A stretch of 64,000 nucleotides of DNA from Chaenocephalus aceratus (GCA_023974075.1 CM043791.1:5597829-5661828); one strand, 5' to 3'. Shown: positions 21,885-34,050, counted from the first letter of the stretch. Numbers and translations are program-made. The notes: a model not told the origin generated them from the sequence alone.

Positions 21885-22172
21885 GCATTTATTGGTATTT
21901 GTATTTATACAGCTCTTTATTCAGTCTCTACGCCTCTTAGAAGTGCTTTACACTCTACACATCATCATTCACCCTTTCACACCTCATTCATACAGAGCAA
22001 TCTGCCAATAGTGCTCAAGGAGTCTACCATTCACACACACTCACACACCTGTGGCCATGCTATCTGAAGCAACGTTGGGTTAAGTATCTTGCCCAAGGAC
22101 ACATCGACTGACTGCGGGGGCTGGGATCGAACCTACAACCTTTGGATTGAAAGACCAAGTGTTTTCAAGTTT
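21885..22172 (-). mobile_element. tRNA-derived SINE, minus strand
   Basis: Minus-strand reading: a B-box-like GTAGGTTCGATCCC near 22135, then TGTCCTTGGGCAAGATACTTAACCC, a CA/TG-rich middle, and a tail AAAGCACTTCTAAGAGGCG...GCTGTATAAATAC that resembles LINE-derived SINE tails. Confidence 0.75.
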
Positions 22173-22179
22173 GGCAAGG

Positions 22180-23524
22180 GCCATGAATATGCTGACTTAA
22201 ACACAAATTGGTGAATTCTATGCAAATCAAGCAGCTGTATTATTCCCATGAAACACTACCAGACTTATTTTGTTCAACAATGAATCAATAAACAGTTTTA
22301 ACCTTAACTAACGCCAGCTCTCGTGCAAAGCAAAGAAAAGCTGCTTTAAGAGCCATGGATTACATGGTTTATCAAAATTGCTGCAGAGACCGACTTTGTA
22401 AAGAAAGGGTAAACAGGATAAGTAAGCACGGGGGTGTTTAAAAATTGTAATTCAATATTTGTGTTCCCTTTGAAAGCCAGCTCCGGCTTTGTGTGTCTGT
22501 CACATAATGAGGTTTCCTGTCACAGGGCTGTCTGATGCCATTAATTTGCGTCTCCCACCATGCTCCTTGGGACTGTTGCCTACCAGAGGCAGAGCTTTTC
22601 GATGCAGCCACGTCTTTCTTTCCCTCTCTGCCTGTTTTCAAAGAGCGTTGGCGCTGTTGGAGAGCCCTTTTAAGAAACAGGAGCAATGTGGGGGGTGGAT
22701 GCAGGGTTTGAACCTGCGTGGTCTCTCACACACACAAGAGGCTGAGTGTGAATAACTACAGCACAGCCGAGCTGCTTTCTGAAGAAACGCACCCCTTAGA
22801 CCTGTCTCGGGCGCACAAGGGAAGAAACAGGGTGAAAGGGAGAGAAAGGAGGTATTAGGAGCGGCCCCCGTCAGCCACCTGGAGTTCCTGCAGCCTCAGA
22901 GTGCATTCCAAGGATCATAAAACCCAGGGAAGAGGGGGTGGGAGAAAGACATGGGTTTGTATTAAAGGGGGGAGGCCCAGGAGATACAGGCGACCCCCTG
23001 CTGGGCCTGCTCTTTTTACTGAATACATAAGACGACAGGGACGGCCTCTCCATCTGAAACAACCCCTGGAGGGCCTTGAAAGAGCGCTCCTCTCTTCTTC
23101 AGAGGTCTATGACATGCAGGCTGGAGGACATTAGGAGGGGAGCGCCACAGACGGAGAAAGGAAACCCTGCTCTGACTGACACAGGATAGGCACAGAGAAA
23201 CAAAGGAAGTCAATGAGCCGAGAGAGCACGTATTCACGGCATGTAGGAGGACGGGTCCTTTCAGACTAATGAGACCAGGGTGAACACTGGGGCAAATGTC
23301 GTTCATCACGGCCTGATCTTTGTGCCCACCACTACACGAGTACACAATACAGTGACTTTGTCTGTTCCCCGCTCAACAAACACTTTGTGGGTTGAGTTTC
23401 TTTAAGGATATGAATTTAAGATAAGTTAGGCTACATAACTGCAGACATAATTTGACTATTTGAAGAAAATACCAGTGAAGACATTTAGTAATTCTCTGTA
23501 ACAAATCATGCATTCAAAATCATA
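22180..23524. other. Low-repeat sequence; possible conserved non-coding DNA
   Basis: No repeat copies and no gene. 22470-22640 (CACATAATGAGG, TGATGCCATTAATTTGCG) and 22860-23130 are GC-balanced and contain homeodomain-like ATTAAT/TAAT cores. That is the style of vertebrate conserved non-coding elements, but conservation cannot be judged from one sequence. Confidence 0.3.
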
Positions 23525-24080
23525 CTTAAGCAAAAGTACAAAAGCATCAAAATATATTTCAGTATCAAAAGTAAAAAGTGAATGAATCAAATGACTTCAC
23601 ATATTTACTATTGTTGCGTTAATAAAGTGAATCACAGCATGCAAAGGGGAGCTCATTGTAACCACTGATATTACTGCTGCTTGATATCTTAAGTTATTAC
23701 AAATGTGTTTTATTGTGGGGTGCCTTGCCTTGGGAACTGAAGGAGTGCTGGTTCTAGCCCCATTGGAGTAACATAATACACAGTGTGGACAGGAAGCTGT
23801 GGATCAACATGGCAGCCTCGCTCTGGCAGCTCCATTGCATGTTGGCATTCGAACAGTGCATTCCTGTGCATGTGTGTAACTGAGTGTATTCAAAACAGAA
23901 TTAAAGAGTCAAATGATTCTTCTCAATCTGAATCTACATAGGAACTTAAGATGTCAAATACATTTAGAGTTTTAAAAAGTACAATAATCGCTTCCAAAAT
24001 GTACTGGAGTAGAAGTATAAAGTAGCATACAATTGAAACACTGTTGAGGTACTTGCACAGAACAATAGTTGAATTCCATC
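23525..24080 (-). repeat. hAT-like TACTTGAGTA-type repeat, second copy
   Basis: Begins ACTTAAGCAAAAGTACAAAAG and ends TACTGGAGTAGAAGTATAAAG...GAGGTACTTGCACAG. The inverted style relative to 20275-20825 sets the orientation. Confidence 0.6.
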
Positions 24081-24769
24081 TCTAGTAAATACTGATGTAA
24101 CACACAGTGACGACATATCTGTCCGTCAACAAGGTGAATGGAAAGGATTCACAATAAGTAGACCAGCCTCCTTAACATGCTAACTCACAGGCTGTATGTC
24201 CAACACAATGCCCGACATCGTCAAAGCTGTTCTCCAATCCTTATATGTGAATTTTTCCACATTTTTATTTAGTTAATAAAATGTGAGCAAAAAAAGGAAA
24301 ATGAAAGCCTTTCGAGGCAACATTTTTCTCTGAACCCAACATTGGAAATACAAATTTAAAATGTCAATTAAATGTATGCTGAGTTGCATATGATGTACTA
24401 TGTGTTACTGTATTGTAGTTTACATGGACTGCAGTTATTAAGCTCTTTGCTATTCTCAAAGTGCTTCACAATACAAACCAGCACTTACACACACAATCAT
24501 ACAGTACACTGGTTGCAGAGGTAGCTAAACAAGACCCCCCCCCGCCTCATAAGAAGTGATACATATTAACACACACTCACACACTGACTCCATCAGGAGC
24601 AATTTTGCTCAGTATGTTTTCCAAGGACACGTACAAGGACGCAGACTGCAGGAACCACTCACCTTCTGAATAGTGAATGACTATCTCCCTCCAGAGGCAT
24701 AGCCAACCCTAATTGCCCCCTAGTGGACAACAGCTGCATAATGCATCTTCAAAATGGATATGTATTTGA
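24081..24769. other. No supported gene
   Basis: Non-coding. Around 24400-24640 lies sequence resembling an old SINE/LINE tail (AAGCTCTTTGCTATTCTCAAAGTGC, TTTCCAAGGACACG), too degraded to assign. Confidence 0.35.
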
Positions 24770-25022
24770 TACACACGGCATCTATTGCACGTCTGTCCGT
24801 CCTGGGAGAGGGATCCCTCCTCTGCTGCTCTCCCTGAGGTTTCTCCCATGTTCCCTTAAACTGTGGGTTTTCTCTGGAAGTGTTTCCTCGTACGATGTGA
24901 GGGTCTAAGGACAGAGGGTGTCGTATTGTGATATTCTGTACACACTGTGAAGACCACTGAGACAAATGTAACATTTGTGATATTGGGCTATATAAATAAA
25001 CATTGATTGATTGATTGATTGA
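24770..25022 (+). mobile_element. 5'-truncated L2 LINE (3' end only)
   Basis: This segment matches the 3' end of the large LINE (48352-48604) almost base for base: GGCATCTATTGCACGTCTGT, GAGAGGGATCCCTCCTCTG, TACGATGTGAGGGTC, ATTGGGCTATATAAATAAAC and the terminal (ATTG)n. Only the last 253 bp are present, the usual product of incomplete reverse transcription. Confidence 0.93.
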
Positions 25023-25136
25023 TCTGCGGACAAGGTGTCAGTACCAACACATCCGCCTATCCCAACAAGCAACAACTATTATTCAGTCACATGTGTTAAC
25101 CATTTCACAATCTGTGACCTGATTTGTATATATCAC

Positions 25137-25144
25137 ACCACACA

Positions 25145-25189
<45 letters not shown>

Positions 25190-25502
25190 ATGTATACATC
25201 ACTTCAGGGGACATTACATTGACTTACATGCATTTCCTGGAGACTTACCCTAACCTTAACCCTAACCAACACATGCCTAACCCTTACCCTTACCCTAACC
25301 CTAACCCTAATCCTAACAAGTCTTCACCCTAAAATGAATGATTCCCCTCATGGGGACCTCCAATGTGTCCCCATAAGGGAGGTGAGTCCCCACACGTGAC
25401 TGTGTAAACAGATGTAGGTCCCCACAAGTATAGTAATTCTAGGGCCACACACACACACACACGCACACACACAGACACACACACACACACACACACACAC
25501 AC
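25137..25502. repeat. CA-flanked dispersed repeat with telomere-like stretch (copy 2)
   Basis: The core 25190-25442 matches the copy at 13661. (CA)n tracts flank it on both sides (25139-25190 and 25443-25502, the second with GA interruptions). The telomere-like part, at 25243-25320, has several CCCTAA-type hexamers in imperfect register. Confidence 0.9.
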
Positions 25503-26027
25503 TCCACTGGTAAGTAGTGCAGCTTTAGATGTGTTGCTTTCACAGAGCTCTGTTGTTTTCAGATGGACAAAGGCTCGAGGAGGAGACACACATTTGGGAG
25601 CAGATTTAAGAGACTGGCAAAGCCTTTTTCAACGTCAGTAAACTCTTTAGAAAGAAAGTACTTTTTGTATTTACCTTCATTACTTTTACATTGTTGCAGC
25701 TAATGTGTTTGAAGATTGTGTGTCCGCTGTCCCACTGAATTGAAGAGTGTGTGATCTGTGAGGGAGCCTTACTCCCGAGTGTCTGTTACAGCACTGATGC
25801 TTGCTTGGTGGTCATGTATGATTAACTATGGCTTTTTGTTGTGAGTTCTCCTGGCTAATGACATTGTGTTGGGCTATATGTATTGTGTATTTGTGATACA
25901 AACTTCTGTCATACTGGTTGAGCATTTTTGAAATGACCATGTGCAGTAATGAGTCTTTAGTCTTTGCGAAGTCAAGGGGTTTTGGAACGTGTTATAAATA
26001 TGTCAGTTAATTCCTCAATGGTGAATA
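25503..26027. other. No supported gene
   Basis: Unremarkable non-coding sequence. Confidence 0.4.
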
Positions 26028-26230
26028 AGATACGATAAGATGTACTTCATTGATCCCAATTTCAGATTGTGTTTGTTGCAGCAGCATAAAACAAAACAAG
26101 GCATTGCACATAATAACAAATTAGAAGAGTAGAAATAAACAATTCTAAAATATAAACATCTCAAAATAGAAATAGAAATAAACAAGCATGAGAGAGTCAA
26201 ATAAATATACAGATGACCGTGAATGTCCAA
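26028..26230 (-). mobile_element. Non-LTR retrotransposon 3' tail fragment, minus strand
   Basis: AAGATACGATAAGATGTACTTCATTGATCCC is the reverse complement of a fish LINE tail ending in GGGATCAATAAAGTA...TCTTATC. A long A-rich stretch follows. A second fragment of the same tail is at 28373-28440. Confidence 0.55.
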
Positions 26231-26568
26231 AGCTTCTATGTATACTAAAAGCGGCGGCTGCTAACAATTGACTAAGTCTGCCTTTAGCTTAGCGGTGCTG
26301 ATGCGCAGCCAAGCGGCCATGATGTAGTTTGTTATAGAATTACGTTAGCGTTTTATTTTTGCCGATTGCATATGCTTCAAAAATCAGAAAGTCATGGTTA
26401 TACATTCCACAATCCAATTGGGAAATCCAATTGCTTTTTGTCGAGAGAGCCTTTGTGATTGCAGGAGGACAGCACTGAAGGTTCTAAACACACAGCACAT
26501 GTGTACAATATTTCAAATAATATAGAAAACCTCTCATATGATGGGTCTTATGTATGTATGTGGGTATG

Positions 26569-26571
<3 letters not shown>

Positions 26572-26621
<50 letters not shown>
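26572..26621. repeat. (CA)n microsatellite
   Basis: About 25 perfect CA units. Confidence 0.97.
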
Positions 26622-26623
<2 letters not shown>

Positions 26624-26783
26624 TCTTTCATTTCAAGGACACTTGTTCATGCTCATAGACTGCTGAAGGACTCTCACACACACTCCTCAAGTCTACAATA
26701 ACCCTTTTTTTGAATGGAATAAGTCCCCTTGCAGAGATATACAATCCCCTCCATATGTTCACATGTGAGCCTCATCCAACTAT

Positions 26784-26789
26784 GACACA

Positions 26790-26851
<62 letters not shown>
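26784..26851. repeat. (CA)n microsatellite
   Basis: About 33 CA units with one CC interruption near the start. Confidence 0.97.
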
Positions 26852-26859
26852 CACTACAT

Positions 26860-27320
26860 CATAGTGGAGGTATTCCAGTTGGACCTATGGGGATTGGAAA
26901 AGTGTAGAATGTTGAAACTTCTCCAGTATTCCTCTCCTCATCCATGCACCTGCTTCTAGTTATTATCATCCCATCCCACCCCCCACCCCCTCTCTATCCC
27001 CACGGGAACTAGAGCCAAAGCCTTTCAAACTTTCTATTCAGTCCGTAAAGCATTGGAAAAAACAGCTTTTCTACCTCTGCAGCGGTGCAATTCGTGCCAT
27101 TGTGAGCTTTTTCTGTTTGGACAAGGTCAGGGTTCGTGTTTGAGAGACAGTGGAGGCTGCTTACTGGTTTACCTCATGGCCCAGATAGTACATAACCTTG
27201 CTGCTTCACTGAGACCACAGAGAGCTGTCTCCTACCAAGCCATTTAAGAATAAAAAGAAACATCCTTGTACTCCAAATAGTATGTATAGCAGTTAACCTG
27301 CAGATCCTCTGTAGTAGCTC
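26860..27320. other. No supported gene
   Basis: Non-coding. A 64-codon frame at 27053 has no family resemblance. Confidence 0.4.
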
Positions 27321-27526
27321 TTAAAGGTCTCCTATCATACTGTTTTTCATCAATATATTATAGGTGTTTCCAAAGTGCTGATTCTCTGTCTGTTCCTTTA
27401 GATGAACATAAGGAGCCCCTCCCCACGGCCCTCTGAGAGATATTTGGTTACAAAGAACTCAATGGAGCTCTAGGAGGAGATTCAGGTGATAAGGTGGGGG
27501 TGAGCGGGTTACCTTGGTTGCTGATT
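27321..27526 (+). repeat. TTAA-ended MITE fragment (left end)
   Basis: Starts CTTAAAGGTCTCCTATCATACTG, the counterpart of the GATAGGTCCCCTTTAA right end seen at 2.5 kb. Its right boundary merges into the GCGTC-rich repeat. Confidence 0.5.
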
Positions 27527-27838
27527 GGCTAATCAACACACTCTCACTCCCTCAGCGTCCAATAGCGACGTTTGGTCAGTGTCCGTGGCGTCCATTGTGA
27601 CGCTCCTAGGCTCCTTCAGCGTCATAAAGGGACGCAAATAGCTTTCAACTGATTGCAATGTATTCCCATCTGCGTCGGGATGTGACGCTCATGGAAGCAC
27701 GGCATTGTTTATGTCGGCTGCCCTTAAAGGTAATGTGAGCGTCCATTCCCAGGAGTAAAGGATGGCAGAAGACACTACACTACCCAGAATCCCCAGTTAT
27801 CGTTTGGACTACACCATGTGCTCTGTTTGACAAACCCC
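27527..27838 (+). repeat. GCGTC-rich dispersed repeat, copy A
   Basis: Reverse-complement match to 29690-30249 and 56455-57085. Shared segments: ACACACTCTCACTCCCT, GCGTCCAATAGCGACG, GACGCTCCTAGGCTCCTTCA, CCCATCTGCGTCGGGA, CACTACACTACCCAGAATCC. This copy lacks the middle part present in the other two. Confidence 0.9.
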
Positions 27839-28372
27839 CAAGCTCTGTGATTGGAGAGTGTGCTCCGAGGGTTAAGCCGATTCTCGAACAGCACTTGAAA
27901 TGGGATGGAACCACGGCAGACTGTCCAAAACTGGATTTGAACGGGTCCACCGCGTCCCCCCTCCCCCACCCCGTCCCCAGAACTACACATGCTGGCTATT
28001 CTGTTTCGCAACATGTTCTCTATGGCACGTCTCTACTGGGAGTTGTAGTTTAAAAGACGTTTTCGTATTTCCCATAATAAGAAGTTGCCAGTATTAAACT
28101 GTGTACATCCCTGGAGGTTTAGGGGACAGGAAACACTCACATTTAAAACATATAATTAATAAATGGGTGAAAATTGCTTGTGCCCATTATGGGCAGTATT
28201 AATATATATACCCACATGCCAGCTAAGGTCAGAAGAGCTTTATTTAACAGCTGGTCTTATGTGTGTGACCCCTGTGATAACATTACATTACATTAATTGA
28301 TAAGCCTGAAACATGCACTTGTCAAGGTTCAGAGGCACATTTTGCAAATATGGCAGTAGCCATCGATCAGCT
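27839..28372. other. No supported gene
   Basis: Non-coding, with a C-rich patch at 27945-27985. Confidence 0.4.
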
Positions 28373-28440
28373 TAAGATAAGATATACTTTATTGATCCCA
28401 AGTTGGAACATTTGCGTTACATCAGCATGTGTAACAGTTA
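28373..28440 (-). mobile_element. LINE 3' tail fragment, minus strand
   Basis: AAGATAAGATATACTTTATTGATCCC is the reversed tail of the same LINE type as at 26028. A shorter trace is at about 39935-39965. Confidence 0.55.
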
Positions 28441-29424
28441 AATATGCAGTTGTGTTTATTTGAAAATCATTTAGTATAATCACACAAATTCTGTGTTTTG
28501 TATTCAACAATTCTGTGTTCTTTATTTATTGATTGTTCAATACCTGACAAGGCCGGAGATGAAATATCTACATACATCTTATAAGAGTATAATACATTAT
28601 GTATAATATCAGTTAAAATAAGTGCTTCAACATAGTTAACATTGCTGGAGGTATGCACAAATATTGATAGATGTCTTGTAATGCACTGTTGAGGAACCTG
28701 CAACCCAAGTTTTTCATTCAGTGCAGAACTACACCACAGTTGTGTAGGCCTATATGATATGTCAATAAACCTTAGAAAATCATGAAATCTTGAAAGGGAT
28801 GTGCCAAAATAGTCATTACATACAGTCTTTAATTAACTATTAGTAGAGAATAACGAGTAATGAATATACTTTATAGGGGATCGTATTAATATCTAATAAT
28901 AAAAATAATTAAATTCAATAACATGCTTTAACCACCAGGTGTCCCTTTATATCAGCTATGCACCTTTATGTGTAAATACAGCCTATCTACCAATTGGAAT
29001 CAAATATAAAAGTGAGCCGAATTAGTGTTGATACTGCAAGGAGACGTATTGTGTGAAAAATAAATGTAAGATGTTGTTTAATGGCTGATATATTTATGAT
29101 CCACGTCACGTTTTTCAGTTCCTCATGTTTGTCTTCTCATCAGGGCTCTATAAATACAGAACTACGGCAGATATGTAATATGTGCAGCCGAACCGTGTAT
29201 TACAATGCCATTATGTGATGACTTTCAAAGAGAAAAGCAAGCACACTCGGAATAAAGTATTATTATTATTTTTTTAAATGTTTTCGGTCTGTTTCCGGTA
29301 TTTGTTAATGACGATGTGCTGTGAGATGTGAGACTGGAATTGCACAGGGGAAAATAACGTATCTTTAGATGCGGATTTTGTTAAACTAATATGTTTAGGC
29401 TGTGGACCAACACTATACATTGAC
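28441..29424. other. AT-rich, no supported gene
   Basis: No coding signal. Confidence 0.4.
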
Positions 29425-29470
29425 GGGGAAGGTGGGGGGGGGGGGTGGGGGGTGGGTGGGTGGTGGGTGG
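29425..29470 (+). repeat. G-rich tract, G-quadruplex-capable
   Basis: The run includes a stretch of 13 G (with one T nearby), then GGGGGG, GGGTGGGTGG and TGGGTGG: far more than four G-runs of three or more with loops of one or two bases. This meets the standard quadruplex pattern. Confidence 0.85.
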
Positions 29471-29689
29471 TAGCAATAAAGATAACACCATTAAACATTA
29501 CAACATAACAGAAATAATATCGATAGCAGGTCCCTAGCAACCACCTTGGTAACAATGAAAACGTCGCGATTTCCTGAAGTATTTCGTAATAAACTAGCAA
29601 ACTAAAGATCATGTACATCCACTGCACACATAATCTGAATAAACAACTCATATTTCTCGCATCCAAATGACATCAAAACGCATTTTAAT

Positions 29690-30249
29690 GGCCAAACTAA
29701 CTTTAAAATAGGCATTTTCCACCCAGAATAAAACGAAAGTTCGGCCATGTTTTCTTTTCTGCAGGGAGAAATTGAAGATCATGTGACATAGCTGGGGATT
29801 CTGGGTAGTGTAGTGTCTTCTGCCATCCTTACTCAGAACAAATATTTGTTTCTCCGAATCGAAGGGGAAAATACAAAGCATTGCACACAATTTAAAACCA
29901 ATCAATGTTGTGTATTAACAAGGATAATCTGGTGTTTTTAGTCGATGAGTAGTGCAGATATCACTGTAACTCATCGACAGTTAGAGAGGAATACTTACTT
30001 CCGGGTGTACAATTCTCGTTATCCAATGGGAATGGACGCTCACATTGCCTTTAAGGGCAGCCGGCATAAACGAATGCCGTTGCTTCCATGAGCGTCATCA
30101 TCCCGACGCAGATGGGAATACATTGCAATCAGTTTGAAAGCTATTTGCGTCCCTTTATGACGCTGAAGGAGCCTAGGAGCGTCACCATTGGACGCCACAG
30201 ACACTGACCAAACGTCGCTATTGGACGCTTAGGGAGTGAGAGTGTGTTG
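29690..30249 (-). repeat. GCGTC-rich dispersed repeat, copy B
   Basis: The fuller form of the repeat: ACTTTAAAATAGGCATTTTCC at one end and GGGAGTGAGAGTGTGTTGG at the other, with TACTTACTTCCGGGTGTACAA in the middle. Compared with copy C it lacks about 85 bp between two ATAG motifs near 29790, consistent with a microhomology deletion. Confidence 0.9.
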
Positions 30250-30251
30250 GT

Positions 30252-30378
30252 TTTGAGGACCACAGATGGAAATGAGCTATTAGCTATAATCTGGCATATT
30301 GCATCTCTTCTCTTTGTTGATATTAATGTTTTTGTATGCATGATCCTTCTATAAATAAATAAAAAAAAAAAAAAAAAG
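30252..30378 (+). mobile_element. 5'-truncated LINE 3' UTR with poly(A)
   Basis: GGACCACAGATGGAAATGAGC...TAAATAAATAAA followed by about 17 A (30360-30377). This is the usual look of a short poly(A)-tailed non-LTR insertion, directly abutting copy B. Confidence 0.5.
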
Positions 30379-30379
30379 T

Positions 30380-33369
30380 TACACAAGCCAAAGATTCGTT
30401 ATGACATCATAAAGTGGCACAAATCTGATCAGCTCATTTTCAGACAGGTTTTTATAGAAATGGATCAGGACAAAAATAGTGAGAATCATCTTTCATTCCA
30501 GAGGTAGTATCTGACACTACGTAAAAAATAATAATGCAGTCAAATCAATTTTGTTGACATATCCAAGACTCTAATAACCATGCCCCTACTAATTATTATA
30601 TTGAAAACCATTCATTGTTTGTGTTTTTTTTAAGAGAACTTAAATAATTCAAATAATGAAACAGGGTTAAAATCCTGAATATGATTGAATGTTTGGTAGT
30701 GTTGAGTACGTTAAATGTTGTTCATGTGATTCATGGAAAAAAAAGTAGAAAAAAATATTGATGTATGATGATTTAATAGCAGTTATTATGGGCGTGTACA
30801 TCTTTGCCACGAAGGGGTCCAGAGGGTGCAAAATGCATCACGAGAGTATACAACACATGTAAGAGTAAACGACATTGGATTTCAAAAAATTTGACTCAAA
30901 AGAAGACTTCTTGCAAAAATCCATGCCAAAAGCTGTAACACAGCTGAAATGATCTCCAATCAAATAAAAGTCAGGAAAAATGTACAAAAATGCCCGAGGA
31001 GGGCACAAGGGTTGAGAAATGTCAAGAGCAAGAACTCAAGTGAATGATGCTATAGTTTCTAGCCAGCCAAAGTGAAGGCTGGTTGCTGCCAGGATGGACT
31101 GTAGGCTGGTGGCCCAAAGGAAGGCTGGAAAGGCCAGGGTGCAGACTCCAGACTGGCAGAGCGTTGGCTGGACACGGACAGGCTGAGTTGCCGTCTGGTT
31201 GCTGGTTGGCCTAGTTGGAGGAATCAGTTTTGTTGTCTTCCAAATGACAGAAGGACAAACAAGAGTCTAGGAAGCAGAGAATCACTTCAAGACGCGGAGG
31301 CTACATCATATTCACAGTCAATCGGCTTCGAATATGATTGTAAAACATCAAAACTACATTTGGAGTAACAATAAAAGTTCTATACAACCTTTACACAGTT
31401 ATGGGTCAGAGATGAGGAAGAAATGTTCTGTTAATGCAATGGTTGACAAGAAACACTTCCAAGTATCCAGACAGCACTTGGGCTGGATGACAAGTCCACA
31501 GAACACCAGCAAAGCAAGAAGGCAAGAAGGATTTGAGGAATTCACATTGATTATTTTAATAATTAAATATCTTTTAAGTCAGTGACAAGAGACAAAGCAG
31601 CCAAATGATCTGGTTCTTTACATTTTAGTGCCACAAGGACATCGACTCACATTTGATATCAACAGTTACAAAGAGGCATGTCCAAGACTGGGAGTCCTGT
31701 ACAAGCTTGGTCTTTGTTCCTTATTTCAACCCAGGTGGTATTATGTTTTTCACTGCTTTAAAAACACAATACCAAGCGAGGCATGTCACAATGCAGCTTC
31801 TACTTGCCAAGTGACATTGCCAAGCAACAACAGTCATTCAGAACTGTGTCTCTGGCCACACCAGGCGAGAGATAAAGTTTGGACCTCCTTGAAGACCTCA
31901 CACCGAAAGGCCTCTGTGCTTTTCTTCTGCCCTCTATTCTTCATTGTCTAATTCAAGTGTCAGTTTTCAGCAGGCGCCTGCGATGACCCTTTTTTCTGCC
32001 ATTGTCTCTGCTCGGTGGGGCGGGATTCCTCCCACTTAATCGTTGATCCAATTAATTTGGAAAACGTTTCTCCACTTCTTTACAAGAATAAAGGCCACTG
32101 AATAAAAATGTGCAACAAAAGAAGTAAGTTAACACAGGGCAATGTCATTGATTGACACCGGTTCCAAAATGCCTGTGTTGCTATTATCCCGGATGGAGTT
32201 ATGGAACCTACGCAAAGAAAGGTGGCCGCGCTGAAAGAGAACAAACATGTCTAATTAACTTGTGTCAAATAGAAGTTTTTAGCGCCACACAAGTGAATAA
32301 TCCACCCCGCAGCTTTTATGGGTTTGCCAGGGTAGAGCTTTTAAAACGCCAGACGCTTATTAAACTGATGTCATTTTAACTTTGTTTCTGCAGCACACAC
32401 CTGGCAGCTCAATGCTTCATTCTCTATCGGTCGCACAAGAGAGACCCTCGGCCGTGCTGCAGGAGGTTTTCAAACTGCAAACCGCAGGGGGGAATTCTAA
32501 AAACCTGTCAGAAAAGGTATTCCAACACTTGTCAGAATGTAACCATGAAGTTCTTTGTTAAACTTTGCTTGACTTAGCCTAATTGGTCATGTTCCCAATG
32601 GTGCACAAAATGTGTGCACTCTGAATGGTTGTTGTGAAAAGACAGAATCCATAATAATTAGGCTAAGACCATCATTAGCTGCCTATAAAGTTACACAGCT
32701 GTACACACAGAATGGCGGAGTGCAGAATCACAGACGGAGCATTCTCTCTGTAATTCCTGGCTTCATTATTTGATCAAGCTAATTGGGCGCCGAGGCTGGA
32801 TTCCTCTCAGGAGCAGAAACACATATGAGCAGACTGGACCGAATCAATGGAGAGCCACATCTTTATGTTCTTCCCGGGGATTAACATATTGTGTGTTAAG
32901 TCCTGCATCTGGACATGAATAAATCATCAGGTGCTCAGCCTTGGGGGAGTTGCCTTCAAATCAGTCAAAGTGGAATCAGGACTCAGATGAGATGGCGCTC
33001 ACATGGGCTCAGGTGCTACTGATGGAAGGCGAGAAATGCATATATGATGAAGTGATGGTAAAATGCACTCTCGCTGTGAATGTGGATTATTGAAAATCAG
33101 ATTTGATAGTATTCCTCCAACCACATTCACAGGGACAATTGAGACTTCCAGCATGTCTCCTGATATGTTTTGAAATATTTGATGTTTACTTACGTCATAT
33201 ATTCACGTGTGTGTAGCGCTGAAGCTCTCAGAGGACAAATCCGAAGAAACTCCCTCTGGAGGGAACACAGGGATGTAAGCCTTCAGACCCACACATGCAC
33301 CAAAACCTATAGAACAAAACACACTATAGCATAATATATGCATCCAAATTTGCCTTGTATTTTGATTTA
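30380..33369. other. Long low-repeat non-coding stretch; candidate regulatory DNA
   Basis: No gene or clear repeat. 31070-31200 is a degenerate AGGCTGG-rich patch. 32390-33060 is GC-balanced and has clustered TAAT/ATTA cores (ATAATAATTAGGCTAAG, CATTAGCTGCC, AAGCTAATTGGGCGCC). 33230-33330 carries the CTCCCTCTGGAGGGAAC right-end sequence of the repeat family at 17.2-18.9 kb. Confidence 0.35.
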
Positions 33370-34050
33370 TGACAAACTACTAACCAGCCTTAGTATTTGC
33401 ATCAAACTATACTTGAGTACCAAAAGCAAAAGTACTCTTTTAGAGTGATTGCTCATTTTGGAATCATACGAAACTACTGCCTTATGATTATTGTTGCATT
33501 CATTTGTTTATCACAGATGGTAAAGGTGGAGCTTATGTTGACAACCTTAAACTGCTGCTGAGTATTTTAACCTATAATTGTATGTCAATGTTTATTTATT
33601 AGTTGATTTATATGTTGTATCATTACACGGCTTAGTTCAATACTCAAATCTGATTGGTTAATTTGGACATTCCAGAGGGTGTTAAGTCCCACTAAAAGAC
33701 TGTTGCTAAGGAGGATCAAGGGACAAAGTGCAGTCATATCAATCCACAGAAAGAAGTCCCGTCAATTTAACATCAGCTGCGGACAACAAACATCTGTTTT
33801 CTTCATCAGATCACATAATTGAATACTTTTTGAAAATTTATTTTTATATTTGTGGAGAGTAGGACACTTTGGATTCATGATGACTAAACTGTCCCCAGTG
33901 AAGAAAAGAAAAAGAGAACAAGAGAAGGAAAGGGTTCAGACTTTATAAATGAGCAGAAGTTTAAATTAGCATAACATGAAAATACTCAGGTTAAGTACAA
34001 GTACCTCAAAGTTATACTTAAGTATGATGCTTGAGTAAATGTACTTACCT
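33370..34050 (-). repeat. TACTTGAGTA-type repeat with embedded segment (copy 2 of the 8652 repeat)
   Basis: The outer parts (ACTATACTTGAGTACCAAAAG at 33406, TTATACTTAAGTATGATGC at 34010) belong to the hAT-like family. 33624-33929 matches 8652-8977. Confidence 0.65.

Noticed and set aside
22683..22735. tRNA gene suggested by GGTTTGAACCTGCG
   Set aside because: Only a B-box-like match. No A box at the right distance and no cloverleaf stems could be formed.
25243..25320. Interstitial telomere marking a chromosome fusion
   Set aside because: The hexamers are imperfect, few, and embedded in a dispersed repeat with a second copy at 13.7 kb.
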